Part shown: positions 27,401-33,500 of the stretch, piece after piece | Position numbering within the stretch: position 1 is the stretch's first letter | Layout: each line of letters starts with the position of its first letter | DNA from: CAZTTH01 sp964615975 | GTDB taxonomy: Bacteria; Verrucomicrobiota; Lentisphaeria; JABSQK01; JAJFLO01 | Direction of reading: 5' to 3' | DNA: 64,000 nt | Assembly: GCA_964615975.1 (NCBI GenBank) | Contig: CAZTTH010000002.1 | Span: 59,327-123,326 of the forward strand | The notes under the pieces: generated by a model | Told to the model about the DNA's origin: nothing | Seen by the model: only the letters and a program-made list of their open reading frames with translations | Database searches by the model: none | Program-made: the position numbers and the translations under genes

Positions 27401-29989
27401 GACGCGCGTGGGAATATTACTCTTTATGTCTATGACAAAAGCAATCGCATATCCCGCGAAATAACTCCGGAAGGTAAAGAAACTAATTTCATTTACGACT
27501 CGACAACATTCGCGAATATCACCTACAGTCGGGTCACCCAGATCAACCCCAATGGCAACCGCGTAGAGACTTGGTTTAACGCGTTGTCACAACGGGTAAA
27601 AACCCTGGTTTACTCTGACACCGACGACCTCACTCCTGATCTTACCGAATATGAGTATGACCGCCTTGGAAATCTGACCTCATATGGCAATACGGAGTGT
27701 GTGGTCACCAATACCTATGATGTCCTCAGCCGAAAAACACAAGAGATCAGTAATTACGGGGTTTTCAGTCTCACCAATGCCTATACCTATTATCCCAACA
27801 ACCTGAGACAGTCATACACCAATCCTCAGGGCATCGTGTACTCTTATAATTTTGATGAGAATAATCGATTGAGCAGTATCACCATACCTCAGATCGGCGC
27901 AGTAACCTACACTGCCTATCATTGGAATCACTTGCAGGAAGTGAGCTTGCCGGGAGGCATTACAACGCAATATGCCTATGATCCGCTCATGAATATCAAG
28001 ACTATCACGGCCTATGATCCAGGAAGCACAGTTTTGATGTCACGACAATACACCTACGCGGCGAGTGGCAACATCACCGGCATCACCAGCGATCACGGTC
28101 ATTATACGTATTCCTATGACCTTATGAACCGCCTGTTGTCTGAGTCTCGCCCCGACTTGCCGGCAACCACTTTTACTTATGATCCGCTGGGAAATCAGCT
28201 CACCAGGAGTTCAGATCTCGGCGCGATTACTTATAATAAATCCAATCAGCTACTGAGTACCCCAAGCGCGACCTATAGCTATGATGATAATGGCAATCGC
28301 ATTGAAAAATTGCCAACCGCCGGCAGTTCTATGGGGTATGCCTATGACGGACTGAATCGTCTGGTTCGGATCGTGGATGGAAACGGGCAGGAACTGGCAG
28401 GCTACGGCTATGACGCGTTCAACCGCCGGGTGTGGAAGGATGTAGACGGTATCGTCACCTATTACCACTATAATAACGAAGGGTTGGTGGGCGAATATGA
28501 TGAGAGTGGTAATCCCATCAAGACCTATGGCTACGTTCCCGGAGCCACCTGGAGCAGCGATCCCCTGTTTATTGAAATCGACGGCAGTTATTACTGGTAT
28601 CACAACGATCATCTGGGAACACCGCAGAAGATCACCGCCGGCAATGGCAGTGTGGTGTGGGAAGCTCGGTATAATGCCTTTGGTCAAGCTGAAATCATCA
28701 CCGATCTGATTCATAATCCATTGCGTTTCCCCGGCCAGTATTATGATGCCGAAACCGGCCTGCATTATAACTGGAACCGCTATTACGATCCCGCAACCGA
28801 CCACTATCTCTCTTGGGATCCAGCCAAGGACGGAATTAATTTTTATCTCTATGCCAATGCCAATCCCTTGGTCAACAGCGATCCTTATGGGTTATGTGCT
28901 TTACGCATCGTGGGCGGTATCGGCGAAATTGTCACCGGTGTCGGCGCCATTATCGGCAGTTGCGGTTGGGGGACGCCAGCCGCATGGGCATTGATTGCCA
29001 ATGGATTGGACAACGTGGTTGCCGGAAGTCGCTCCGCCTATTCCGGCGAAAATGAAAAAGCATTATTGGAATGGGCTATCCATAAAACCGTGCCCAATGA
29101 AACTGCTGCGACCGCTCTCTATTTTGTGACTCAATTGGGAATGCCGGGCGCTGGCTCCAAGAGTCTGGTGCAGAAATGTTTTGATGGCGATACCGTTGTT
29201 TTAACCCCCGATGGCGAGGAGAAAATCAGTGATCTCAAACCTGGTGACCCGGTCATGAGCATCGATCCGGAGAGTGGGGAAAAATGTCAATCCATCGTAT
29301 CACAGACCTTCTCCAGCACCGTCCCGTCAGTTATCGAATTGTACTTTAGCGATGAAACCACTCTTACTTGTACCCTTGAGCATCCCTTCTGGATTCAAGA
29401 TAAGGGCTGGGTCGAAGCTATTGATTTGATCCCGGGCATGCATTTGACCAGTTTCGATGGCAAATCGTTAACCGTCAAGTCGTTGAACATTCGCGCCGAA
29501 GAACAAAAAGTATACAATGTCGAAGTCGCTGCCACACATACCTATCAAGTCAGTCGAAATGGCTTACTGGTGCATAATTCCTGCACCGTCCCGCCGGTGC
29601 CTAAAAATGTCTTAAGTGAACTCCAGGAAGGGGGCTCGTTTCTCATGACTGAAGCGGCCTATATCCAATATGTCAAGGGACAACAAATGGTCGGCCGGGT
29701 TGACGGTCAGTTTATGACCACCTCCCGACAGATGGATAAATTGTTGAAGGAAACCGGATGCGATCCGCAAAAATTACAAAATGCCCTGGGCACCAAAGGA
29801 TGGGAAGGGCACAAGCTGGTGCGGGTCGACGTTAAAGATCCAACCCGATTCAATCCGCGGTTGCCGAGCAAAGACATCAGCGGCGCCAATGAAAAATTTA
29901 TTCCCGGTGGTAAAACCTCAGGTGGTATTGATGAAGTAGTGACGAATCAGATTCCTGCAAGTGAAATTGCCGTGAACCCGCTTTATTGA
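9497..29989 (+). CDS. Giant 6830-residue RHS/Hint polymorphic toxin with LamG, DUF2341, Ig and FN3 modules
   Basis: A single uninterrupted frame of 6830 codons, roughly 0.7 MDa. The TTG start (9497) follows AAGGA by 9 bp. Residues 1-25 are a signal peptide, so export is Sec-dependent. Approximate order: half a LamG-like domain (29-86); DUF2341 (108-212); Gly-rich block (335-568); second DUF2341 (588-689); second LamG half (978-1135); FN3-like; full LamG (1257-1449); SbsA-type Ig domains (1536-1765); four 290-residue Gly-rich repeats (1769-2903); Ig/FN3 stalk (to about 4370); CARDB- and CarboxypepD_reg-like modules; Cys- and Gly-rich linker (about 5180-5255); RHS/YD repeats (about 5425-6466, ending in the core motif YYDPATDHYLSWDPA); pretoxin-Hint (6560-6695: CFDGDTVVLTPDGE start, HTYQV and LLVHN end); unassigned toxin domain (6696-6830). 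No PAAR or VgrG module. Likely a surface or released contact toxin: RHS shell encloses, Hint cleaves, C-terminus kills. Confidence 0.9.
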   Translation: MYLISRHIFIFCLSISVLAMDIKGATRGEWSFDEGTGTTATDNSGNQSHGVINGAIHTYQTPSALGFALDFDGVNDTVNIPNHSVPRFNHTALVDGNIELFHNGSFPGYGASWWNAAWQKRLRLVPARGEVITTDFSPLWLSISHQTGMNENFDDIRFVTLSGQELEYWIEEFTAHTVAKVWVALPGALTGQLNQVYLYYANPAASSLSNPDIAPFSPTLNDGLDGDLTVSSLETTINTYTYLSNDETSGILQITVNDGSLFADGDLIVLHQVQNGISGESGYYELRRIVSGGGTNILTLDQGLDHNYYSGTFNQVDAFVTQIIKVPRYQNVTIQAGGSLTAPAWNGFTGGVLMFMVNGEFTIAAGGTITVAGKGFRGTSHPATYRNETGTQGESAAGAGIKSNTANRNGGGGGVGTADSGGGAGGSNATAGVNGVNCGARAGGTAGIILVDYSLGKIHFGGAGGEGGADEDGGFPGAGGHGGGAVVIFGRTIANAGTINANGAAGTAGGGGTGSGRGGGGGGAGGAVLLLGFDVQSLGNITIAGGTGGGNNGCGGAGGKGGNGYVLKPNQPFNLIESQAINDIWTTMRELTLTNRTTSDRPSAPYRLTVTYESSMQSDFDDLRFIDDRGYELNYYRETVIPFLRAVIWLQLPSIPADGHIVVRMLYGNATVSSASNDDVLFEYVDDFPGNVIDTTRWVKIDPNGSFAQANDLIINDVSDAWNKALISTQTFARVPGKSLYMNLTVAPDTPGNNHIMIGWDLDQTTDPNFPKLVHSVYWNNYLFTTYEKGNHTGPNNIAYTTSTFYEMRVDLKATGAIYYIRGGAFSDWLLLQNTSTYSDAIMRLGFHQYSHQMTVHHLHVQDIYPEEPDLSISSPRIFNQYQSTGTWISPAITPPAGEIWNNLSISVSQSTNTSLTVSVIDPQTDAVLPGFANLTETEIDLSSVSSSSYPVLKFQVTLNGDGTVTPTLTGLALVYLSTNIQSINLDRSHESSSLSVVCWVRPDRVSGYNVLVSEYEPGKRGLELGIKDGKVIFSVSESGDFTTLHQLSSSAAVQLGVWQHLAAVANTNGLTIYLNGQAVGFTTETIATLFSGSGTIQVGSHDGVNRFYDGLVDEVRIFDRALTEGEVQASYQTGVNPPPTFFSLYAPGEVVNNLDQPITLDWEDATGASTYQVFLGTEPDPGLFQGNIAASTLSVNNLTGGATYYWYVKAINNFGESRSPRLGTRQFIPNSRLGGTIDYTGIQTGTIHIQAQPILDSPGNHVLRFDGSDDSLTVADNASLRISNYTVELWIKPIQVSGYVGVIGKPGRNFNFWLHSNGFVYHRFHNIASSDAGHQTPNGSIAWNTWNHVAITNDGITAKSYVNGVLRASGSAGGNMIIDQTALIVGRNLDGNAGNHYQGAMDEIRIWDYARSDEQIRNYQYLRLSGYEAGLRLYYQFDDQTVNDLTSNINHGNAAGSPEFINDLPIGPVVKTTINNLGIYSINNLLNQVTYQITAFRDYNGNSLNDPWEAVGYYSNNPLLISTDMSGIDITLVDTDTVGARIISHSPASIQTLPISTVDFSFSETIQGATLTTSDITISGPTGNITPTSIAVVSGNTYRLTFPAQTTDGDYTITIGPDILDLAGNQMNQNQNGVNGETPADRYSLIIPLQIGPRITSRIVNTLNSNGQFQEISVTFNEAINSSTFSIEDVRLLSAVEEIAADQIAAVNATTFTIHFARAVTEHRGIYRLYVGPNINDLAGNAMDQNQDGFKGTDDDVYFATQSVTDPTVTFTSATTIVATDLQYENEDVLIDGATVTINGAHTFNSLQLINGAKITHSAATTTAEFFLELTVHDGVYIEQGASIDVSGRGYLKGRTIGNLTAGASTGASGGSYGGRGGIGVGGDSRGEYGDLFNPNDLGSGAGATANGGSGGGLVRILAATIELDGTIQANGNNGVFVNCGHGAGGGAGGGISIEVGSLLGGGLISANGGNASFDGCQGTQGGNGGGGRIAVYYDNAEGFDLARIKATKGVSYGEGGAGTVFLKRNADTRGFLIFDNDGKGRGRSTLVSISGPDPVLNHNVIIHDAVTSFDFIDIQSASVMVDDGEMNANEITSVEVDVINNGLLSHPLTTTTIEHKLMLTVANRLYIDEFSRIDVTGEGYLEGRTLGNVTTGSSTGAAGGSYGGRGGSGVGGDSRGEYGDLFNPNELGSGAGSLANGGSGGGLIRIFATTIELDGVIRANGGNGTFVNCGHGAGGGAGGGIYIEASTLLGGGSVSANGGNASFDGCQGTQGGNGGGGRIAVYYDNAEGFDLARIKATKGLSYGEGGAGTVFLKRNADARGVLILDNDGKGRGRSTLVSISGPDPVLNHNVIIHDAVTSFDLIDIQSTSVVVDDGEMNGNMITSVDVDVINNGLLSHPLTTTTIEHKLILTVANRLYIDEFSRIDVTGEGYLEGRTLGNVTTGTSTGAAGGTYGGRGGPGLGGDSRSEYGDLFNPNELGSGAGTTANGGSGGGLIRIFATSIELDGVIRANGGNGIFVNCGHGAGGGAGGGIYIEAGTLLGGGSISANGGNASFDGCQGTQGGNGGGGRIAIYYDNAEGFDLARIKATKGMSYGEGGAGTVFLKRNIEARGYLIMDNDGKGRGRSTLISITGEHPTLNHNVSMHNVIASLNFIDIQSDSVIIDDAEMNADLITSVNINVINNGLLSHPATTSSIEHKLLLNVTNTIFIDAQSRIDVSGKGYLEGYTLGNVTTGASTNHNGGSYGGVGGNGNIGGTSAASYGDAVNPNELGSGAGIIANGGSGGGLLRIIAHRVQLEGGIHANGGNGIFVNCGHGAGGGAGGGIYIDVHFLTGAGAISADGGDASRDNCQGNRGGNGGGGRIAIYYINNQIDLDNDVHAAPGGFSGAGGTAGTVYFENRPGPVLLTNITPTGLINAGVSEINLFFGSPIKSESLTLDDMTLTGPAGAINIISIEQINSVQFRIHVTELLVDGLYHLTVGPDVLSLNDTAMDQDLDGIPGEAGDDVFHGSFTIDLTAPIPPEITNYPLAPSINTLTTTSLTLQGTRDDNTSIWIDNIERVVNGSGNWTFSRTLPQGATEISLFARDLAGNDSTSIAVKFFVDSVAPTINTITPANNLYTAIPPTTVSVTFTEATSGLKLADSTFTLTRSELNIPGTVIEQDNQVIFTPNGELLDGVYNVQVRLSDHVGLLSNLFSAIFTLDRVPPAPPTINPVAAISAANHILVSGTKEANTSIWHKGSQVVGLNANTTWSYDTPLINGVNTLSYTAKDQAGNESTPASVQVTYDDVAPGPVTVTANGENNGTTVILNWAGYDEAANGDDILFYTIYQNASTFTNTSQATSIGVTQTGQKTFTVTGLTRNQTYFFAVTATDQQGNVSNEVTAVSVQVVDRAPPANVTGLTILPFEFSLQLHWNASANTDGDLAGYRVYVDQNPAIAVAAGTHSLLLENLTRATAYAIRVAAVDNDTNESSGALATGYTLMDNPTNVQTEGNDGWVKITWSPVLPSANIAHYRVYMAASPFSDVTSLNPARTTTGTTAQIAGLTNDVAYYFAVTTVNKSNGEIKAVNSVSAIPVPDRIGPTIGVIKFNGETVTNGASLLQPGNFEVQASDPLGVSRVQFSFANGPLITDVTAADGYKAFWNITQVNDGLHVATFTAFDTLNNSTTISLNLTVALAPPTVPAITSPITGLLTNNSTLLLSGTGPLYSSIQFYQNNAAVGGTHTVSNDGSFSGTLTLVEGLNQLRAAAVNRAGSSALSNEIVVTRDSNIPLAPTNLFAESRPSGVLRLRWRQPDLSTIRGFNIYQATAPFNSINQATKINSTPYVGTTIDHLPASDGTYYYRLTMVNLAGTEGLLSEQISIISDSTAPRATSIVYTAQGAFDSLTNRFGPGLVDVRVNLSEPALTTPFLSLNPQQGAPISIPLTKDANSDLIYHGLFTIGSTTPAGTAFAVISIRDRVGNRGTVITAGGQIVIDNRGPEVTALAIQPGQIIQNDSQNPVLVTITIVLDEAVKNTTQPSLFWRLSKSHTEVTAIENPALVTATSWSGSFTLPGDAGLDQELLIITYEGEDSLGNRGTLISGENVFEIYQGNLPALGAPFNLTSRSLPGGEVELNWTAVGGAADYQIYRDLAANQGNGFSVIDRSDATLNYIDLPAVDGLYLYAVASVRQFNIQESVGALSNTVTAVSDRVVPGTPQNLQLELVGNGIKISWTPPPFTEPVTYAIYRSAELEILSVDALTPLATGITQTFAVDPHPSPSDHAYTVTARDAVGNESSPAPSGYLNFQLLPVSSLTVDYSSPSAPVISWTHANPNIAGYNLYLLNSFTSQNKTKINTSLITATSASDTGYNGATRHYAVSAVDDFEVESIDRRITLPQVGFRLDPVAGLKRGIMNVLRYQVNNQSDRLISRARVRVRAAARDHYSSEFTVDGGTVKEVNVVVGGYANLTNPAVIDAYLEILPNIGEQVNIKKTNSVAVSDALYAVDIQNAELIRGVGGAVRFTFHNSSATEVEIVTARGAAASNQIRFTLLDVDNNVLATAPLHHSTGEKIFTLTNGDTVARIPAGSSYNSPPVDLFVPSTAPNNVVLRLEIDNIYYHRNRTDEVQLTGVRSRKTVSLAETVYYGEITEITPSVSRGNEPIIIKGRALNRTTGSASALATLNLGISRSGFVRNFTVTTDAAGLFSYTFIPQPGESGLYEAWVVHPDRKDKEIQGTFTIRSVFIGPSIFNLRIPYNYQHTIPFTVTPGIGTDLTSVYLSYDQADQVDQVFPPGVNVVLGNPISSIIGNTSAKVNLTLYGDNSASLAGYVILRLKSGTAPTENWGTVRVNYEFFELPPQPTQQTAALANLRVTPGLLVTGISRGESAVENLTIESMGLAPLRDVRVKLIAATVQGAPDPSGTAAPGWLQLTTDPVLGQIAVGNKRSVGIRFQPGNEIAEWNYTFFLRITSSNYPTIDIGVYPAVTLSGLGKVLFKVTDMFTNTLDKNGNLIQGVTGAKIVINHETVSTIERTVTTDSTGEVLVEDLPAGRYKYRVNKDNHDSFIGRMTIRPGITITQDVPLKDNLISVEWEVVPITIEDRYEIVLNATFETDVPAAVVTCNPASITLPKMNAGDVFNGEFTLTNHGLIRADELNISLPSDDQYFRFEFIRPLQTSLAAKQQLAVAYRVTCVQPLEQDTGNGSGGGECRTYLRCCTTTYTYKCANGASYNDSTRSCMVYRYGDCGGGGGGGAGGGGGGGGFGGYGGFGFGGGGGGGGGFGGGGGFSPPRFRAPDLTIAGTQCWPVAKKTECSTTDLTSVLHNVGCSVDTLRREFQDGTGEDQLIDLSVNADGRLIHVQRSFYEQKWRWEHLRYNLFFTEGEFAVDSNPLLDVVGAQASNFISVTLQRGIVLVTIDGINYARRFHSTQDVFFNGHSRVYRLNDNSGWRWENKYKEYRLYDNFGHMIEYGTAAYPIARFVYEPNDEHGLLTGVLDPQGRQILWYEYAGNNVSAVRDQENRRVEYTYQNTFLATIKDPANNITRYFYNADGTINKKVDAAGRETNILYAPAGEVRSVLDGNGIGHYFEYDYNTSRGEYYARIQSTSGKIKEYYYDREGDAIRLDINGRTIETMIKDGRNRIYIDEKNNRFRHQYDEFNNITRIVYPDQTFQTYQYDYTFNGLKRFVDRRGVAFEIEYDAAGLPIKTREAAGTPLARETHFTYDSRGHILSETVAANSSLDQATRYFAYDEFGHLIGETNELGETTSFTGFTVSGFPGIIQDDRGFIWENDYDVLGRLTAQTDPHGSINVYEFNEVNNLIRFTNPYGREFSFQYDDHNSLIKIIDPIDQEFTIERNSDFLPIRKIDQMGRSTQFIYDNESRLTRMVDAAGNEISFTYGETVNGPARSDKPVRIDYPTFYRIINYDAIQQVTSVIDRDPETDSVQRLAAYTYDHNNRPVRVVDRTNAVQTNDYDELNRLIRSTAPDGGVTEYTYDLRDNLLSIRDARGNITLYVYDKSNRISREITPEGKETNFIYDSTTFANITYSRVTQINPNGNRVETWFNALSQRVKTLVYSDTDDLTPDLTEYEYDRLGNLTSYGNTECVVTNTYDVLSRKTQEISNYGVFSLTNAYTYYPNNLRQSYTNPQGIVYSYNFDENNRLSSITIPQIGAVTYTAYHWNHLQEVSLPGGITTQYAYDPLMNIKTITAYDPGSTVLMSRQYTYAASGNITGITSDHGHYTYSYDLMNRLLSESRPDLPATTFTYDPLGNQLTRSSDLGAITYNKSNQLLSTPSATYSYDDNGNRIEKLPTAGSSMGYAYDGLNRLVRIVDGNGQELAGYGYDAFNRRVWKDVDGIVTYYHYNNEGLVGEYDESGNPIKTYGYVPGATWSSDPLFIEIDGSYYWYHNDHLGTPQKITAGNGSVVWEARYNAFGQAEIITDLIHNPLRFPGQYYDAETGLHYNWNRYYDPATDHYLSWDPAKDGINFYLYANANPLVNSDPYGLCALRIVGGIGEIVTGVGAIIGSCGWGTPAAWALIANGLDNVVAGSRSAYSGENEKALLEWAIHKTVPNETAATALYFVTQLGMPGAGSKSLVQKCFDGDTVVLTPDGEEKISDLKPGDPVMSIDPESGEKCQSIVSQTFSSTVPSVIELYFSDETTLTCTLEHPFWIQDKGWVEAIDLIPGMHLTSFDGKSLTVKSLNIRAEEQKVYNVEVAATHTYQVSRNGLLVHNSCTVPPVPKNVLSELQEGGSFLMTEAAYIQYVKGQQMVGRVDGQFMTTSRQMDKLLKETGCDPQKLQNALGTKGWEGHKLVRVDVKDPTRFNPRLPSKDISGANEKFIPGGKTSGGIDEVVTNQIPASEIAVNPLY
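14800..18205 (+). repeat. Four in-frame tandem repeats of exactly 870 bp inside the giant gene
   Basis: The codon for the Gly of GYLxG(R/Y)T begins at 15047, 15917, 16787 and 17657, so successive copies are exactly 870 bp (290 codons) apart with no indels. Copies 1 to 3 share long, nearly identical DNA stretches (for example 15396-15530, 16266-16400 and 17136-17270). Copy 4 is more diverged and incomplete. Each unit carries conserved cysteines in VNCGHGAGGGAGGG and FDGCQGTQGGNGGGG. The block makes up about 1130 residues of the stalk. Confidence 0.93.
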
Positions 29990-29998
29990 AAATAGATA

Positions 29999-30427
29999 AT
30001 GACTAAAATAACAACAAAATCATGTTCACTGTGTGGAAGTCCAGAGCGTTCTCTGATTCCGCCTGCCAGTCTGGATCTGATATTTACCAATATCGACGAT
30101 GGCAACTGGATCAGCCTGGAACAGTGTTCACAATGTTCGGCTTTGTGGTGTTCGTCGCCTTATGAACCCTATGCGGCGTTTATCTATCATGTGCGCTGGC
30201 GAAAAACTCCAGATGAGTGGCGCAGGATTCATGATCTCGACAATGGGACGACCATGCGTCACTGGCATATAGCGATGATTCGTCAATTGTTTGAATCATT
30301 GGATGAAAGCGGAAAACAAGCGGTGGACGAACATCGCGAGCGTGCGGGAAGACACAACCCGATTGATGGACTGTATCTGGGTTCGCTCCCGGATTTGGAT
30401 AACTTGCTGGGAAAAATGAATGGTTAA
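29999..30427 (+). CDS. Candidate immunity protein with two CxxC pairs
   Basis: This 142-residue protein starts 9 bp after the stop of the giant toxin gene, where the cognate immunity gene of a polymorphic toxin is normally found. It has no signal peptide, as expected for protection inside the producing cell. CSLC (Cys9/Cys12) and CSQC (Cys43/Cys46) probably bind one zinc ion. The rest is predicted soluble, acidic and helical (HWHIAMIRQLFESLDE near the middle). I do not recognise the family. The immunity role is inferred from position, size and lack of a secretion signal. The ribosome-binding site is weak, so translation may be coupled to the toxin gene. Confidence 0.65.
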   Translation: MTKITTKSCSLCGSPERSLIPPASLDLIFTNIDDGNWISLEQCSQCSALWCSSPYEPYAAFIYHVRWRKTPDEWRRIHDLDNGTTMRHWHIAMIRQLFESLDESGKQAVDEHRERAGRHNPIDGLYLGSLPDLDNLLGKMNG

Positions 30428-30443
30428 CTTTTTTGAATCAACT

Positions 30444-30567
30444 ACGAACCCCACGAAAGACACGAAAAAATTAAATCGTATATGGAAAGAGTATGGATGA
30501 GCAAAATTAATCATACCATTATTATTAGGATGCACAAATTTCGTGTGATTCGTGATTTTCGTGGTTA
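30444..30567. repeat. Inverted pair of CCACGAAA/CACGAA motifs
   Basis: The left arm CCCCACGAAAGACACGAA (about 30449-30466) and the right arm, which reads CCACGAAAATCACGAA on the other strand (about 30548-30563), are imperfect inverted copies separated by about 80 bp of A/T-rich sequence. Arrays of the cacgaa motif are a frequent non-coding repeat in environmental genomes (recollection, not checked). The element fills almost all of the space between the immunity gene and the next gene. Confidence 0.5.
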
Positions 30568-30576
30568 AAAAACATT

Positions 30577-33500
30577 ATGAATAAAATTAATAAAACTATT
30601 TTTGTTTTTCTGATTCTAATGGGTTTGTCGTGGTCGATAGCCGCCCAAGACTCGGTCTGCGCCCGGGTCAAGATCCAGATTCTCCAGGAACTGACGCTGG
30701 AGCGGCAGGCTTTTGACGCGCGCATGAAGATTACCAACGGATTAACTCAGATCCCCATCAACAATGTCATGGTTGAGGTCAATTTCGCGGATGAAGCAGG
30801 CAATCCCATCATTGGGACATCCGATCCCAATAATCTTGAAGCGAAGTTTTTCATCCGCGTCGACAGCCTGAACAACATCTCGGATGTCGCTGGTTCAGGT
30901 GTGGTGGCGCCGTCAACCAGCGCTGAGATTCACTGGCTGATCATCCCGGCGCCGGGCACCGGCGGCGAGCACCCGGATGGGGTGATGTACTTTGTCGGCG
31001 CGACCTTGACCTATACCCTGTCCGGGGAGGAACAGGTCACGGAAGTGACACCAGATTACATCTTTGTCAAGCCGATGCCGGAATTGCATCTGGACTATTT
31101 TCTTCCCAACGAAGTCTATGGAGATTTTCCCTTTACCCAGGAAATTGAACCGGAGATCCCATTCAATCTTGGGGTGCGGGTGAAAAACACCGGTTTTGGA
31201 CCGGCGAACAAGCTCAAGATTGATTCAGGGCAACCGACGATCGTGGAGAACGATCTTGGGTTGTTAATCAATTTTGTGATTCACGGATCGGAGGTCAATG
31301 GCTTGCCCGCAACCAATAGTTTGTTGGCGGATTTTGGTGATATCCAACCCGCCACCGCGGGCGTAGCGCGCTGGATCATGACCTGTAGTCTTTATGGTCA
31401 TTTTGTTGAATTTACCGCCGAATTTTCACATAGTGACGCGTTGGGGGGCGAATTAACCTCTTTGATTCCCAGTGACGGGATCAACACCCATCTGATGGTT
31501 CATGATGTGCTGGTTGATCTCAATGGCCGCGACGCCATTCGTGATTTTCTCGCCAAGGACGGTGATGTCTATAATGTCTACGAATCGGAAACTCTGGATA
31601 GTCCGGTGATGAATGTTTCGGGAAATGTCTCGATGAGCAATCAGGGCACGATATCCCACTTGACCGTGCCGGTGGAGAATCAGTTTATCTACGCCAGATT
31701 AACCGATCCGCATGCCGGCAATCTGGTGGTAACCCAGGCGATTCGGGCGGACGGCAAGGTGATCAAGGCAGATAATATCTGGTTATCACAGACTCGCGAT
31801 GGTAACGCGGCGCCTTCATATTTCCTTCATTTATTTGATTTTAATGGTGAGATCGCGGGAGGCGGGACGGTGACCTATACCATCACTTTTGCGCCGCCAC
31901 CGGCAGTTAATCAACCGCCGGTATTACAATTTATCAGCAATAAGGTCACAACGATCGGTTATCACACGGGTTTTCTCGTAGCTGCCAGCGATCCGCAAGG
32001 AAATAATCCGGAATTATCGGTGGACTTTCTCCCGGGCGGCGCGAACTTCACCGATCACGGGGATGGCACCGGCAGTTTTTCCTGGATTCCCGGCTCCCGT
32101 CAGACCGGGGCATTTTATATTCCATTCAATGCCAGCGACGGTCAATTTTCCGATTCCCGGACCGTGCGGATAACGGTTTTGGGAGAATGCCACTACTGCC
32201 CGGTAAGCGGTGATGATACCCAACCATTCTGGGACCTGCGGCTGGCTGCAGCGACCTTGAATGGTGTTGATTTACAGATTAACGATGAGATCGCGATTTA
32301 CGATGAAGAATTATTGGTGGGCAGTTTCAGCCTGACCGAGGTGTTGACTCCAGAACGCTCAGCCGATAATATTTTAACGGCCTGGTCAGTATTGTCCGCT
32401 GGACCAGGATACACCGCTGGTCATTCCTATACCATTAAATGCTGGAGCGAAGCGGAACAGACGGAATATAATGGAACGATTGAATTTCTGACCTTGGAAG
32501 ATTCCTATAGCGGACCTGTGTTTCCATCCGGTGTTGCTCCCTTTAGTCTGGTGAATCTGCGTTTTGGTTCATTCCTGCCGGAGATCATTGTGGATCCGCT
32601 GGAGATCGAAGTTGAGTGTGATGGCAGTACAGAATTGAATGTATACTCCGGGGTGACTGCAGACGATTCCGAGGACGGAGATTTGACCGGGCTGATTACA
32701 CTGAGCGGAGCACAGGTAGTGCCAGGAGTGGTGGGTGATTATGTTGTAGTTTACAGTGTCACCGATAGTGGCGGTAACACCGCGACTGCAAGCCGCACGT
32801 ATCATGTGGTCGATCATCAGCTGCCAATACTCTCCGGTGTACCCAGTGATATAACGGTCGAATCCAATGCCGTGCCGGCGCCAGCATCAGTTAGTGCCAG
32901 TGATATCTGCGATGCCAATGTGAATCTGGTTTACGAACAAATACCGGACGTGGTTGGTGATGATTTTTGCGTCGGCCTGATTACCCGAAAGTGGACGGCG
33001 ATGGATAGCAGCGGAAATACCGCATCCGCCAGTCAGATAATTAGCGTCATCGATGCAACGACTCCTGAAATACATCTCTTAAACAGCGATATATTTATTA
33101 CCATTACCGCGACGGCCTTGACCGACACAGTGATCAGGCGGGATGTCACCGCGCTCGATCGTTGCGCTGGCGATCTGACCAGTGCGATCACCTATTCAGG
33201 AGCTGTGGATACCACGACCATGGGAAGTTATGTCATCACTTATAATGTCAGTGATTCCTCAGGCAATGCGGCCTTGCCGGTCACCCGGACTTATCATGTG
33301 ATTGCGCCAAACCTCTTAAAAATATCCGATCTGTCGACTGCGGTGATTGGCTCCACCGTCAGTGTTCCGTTGTATCTGGAACTTAAGCCGGGGATAAATG
33401 TGAACTCCATCAATGTAATCTTTAAGATACAATCGCAGATCAATGTGGAGAAGATCGAATCCTATTCATTTCAGCCCGATGGAAATCTCCCATCGCCGAG

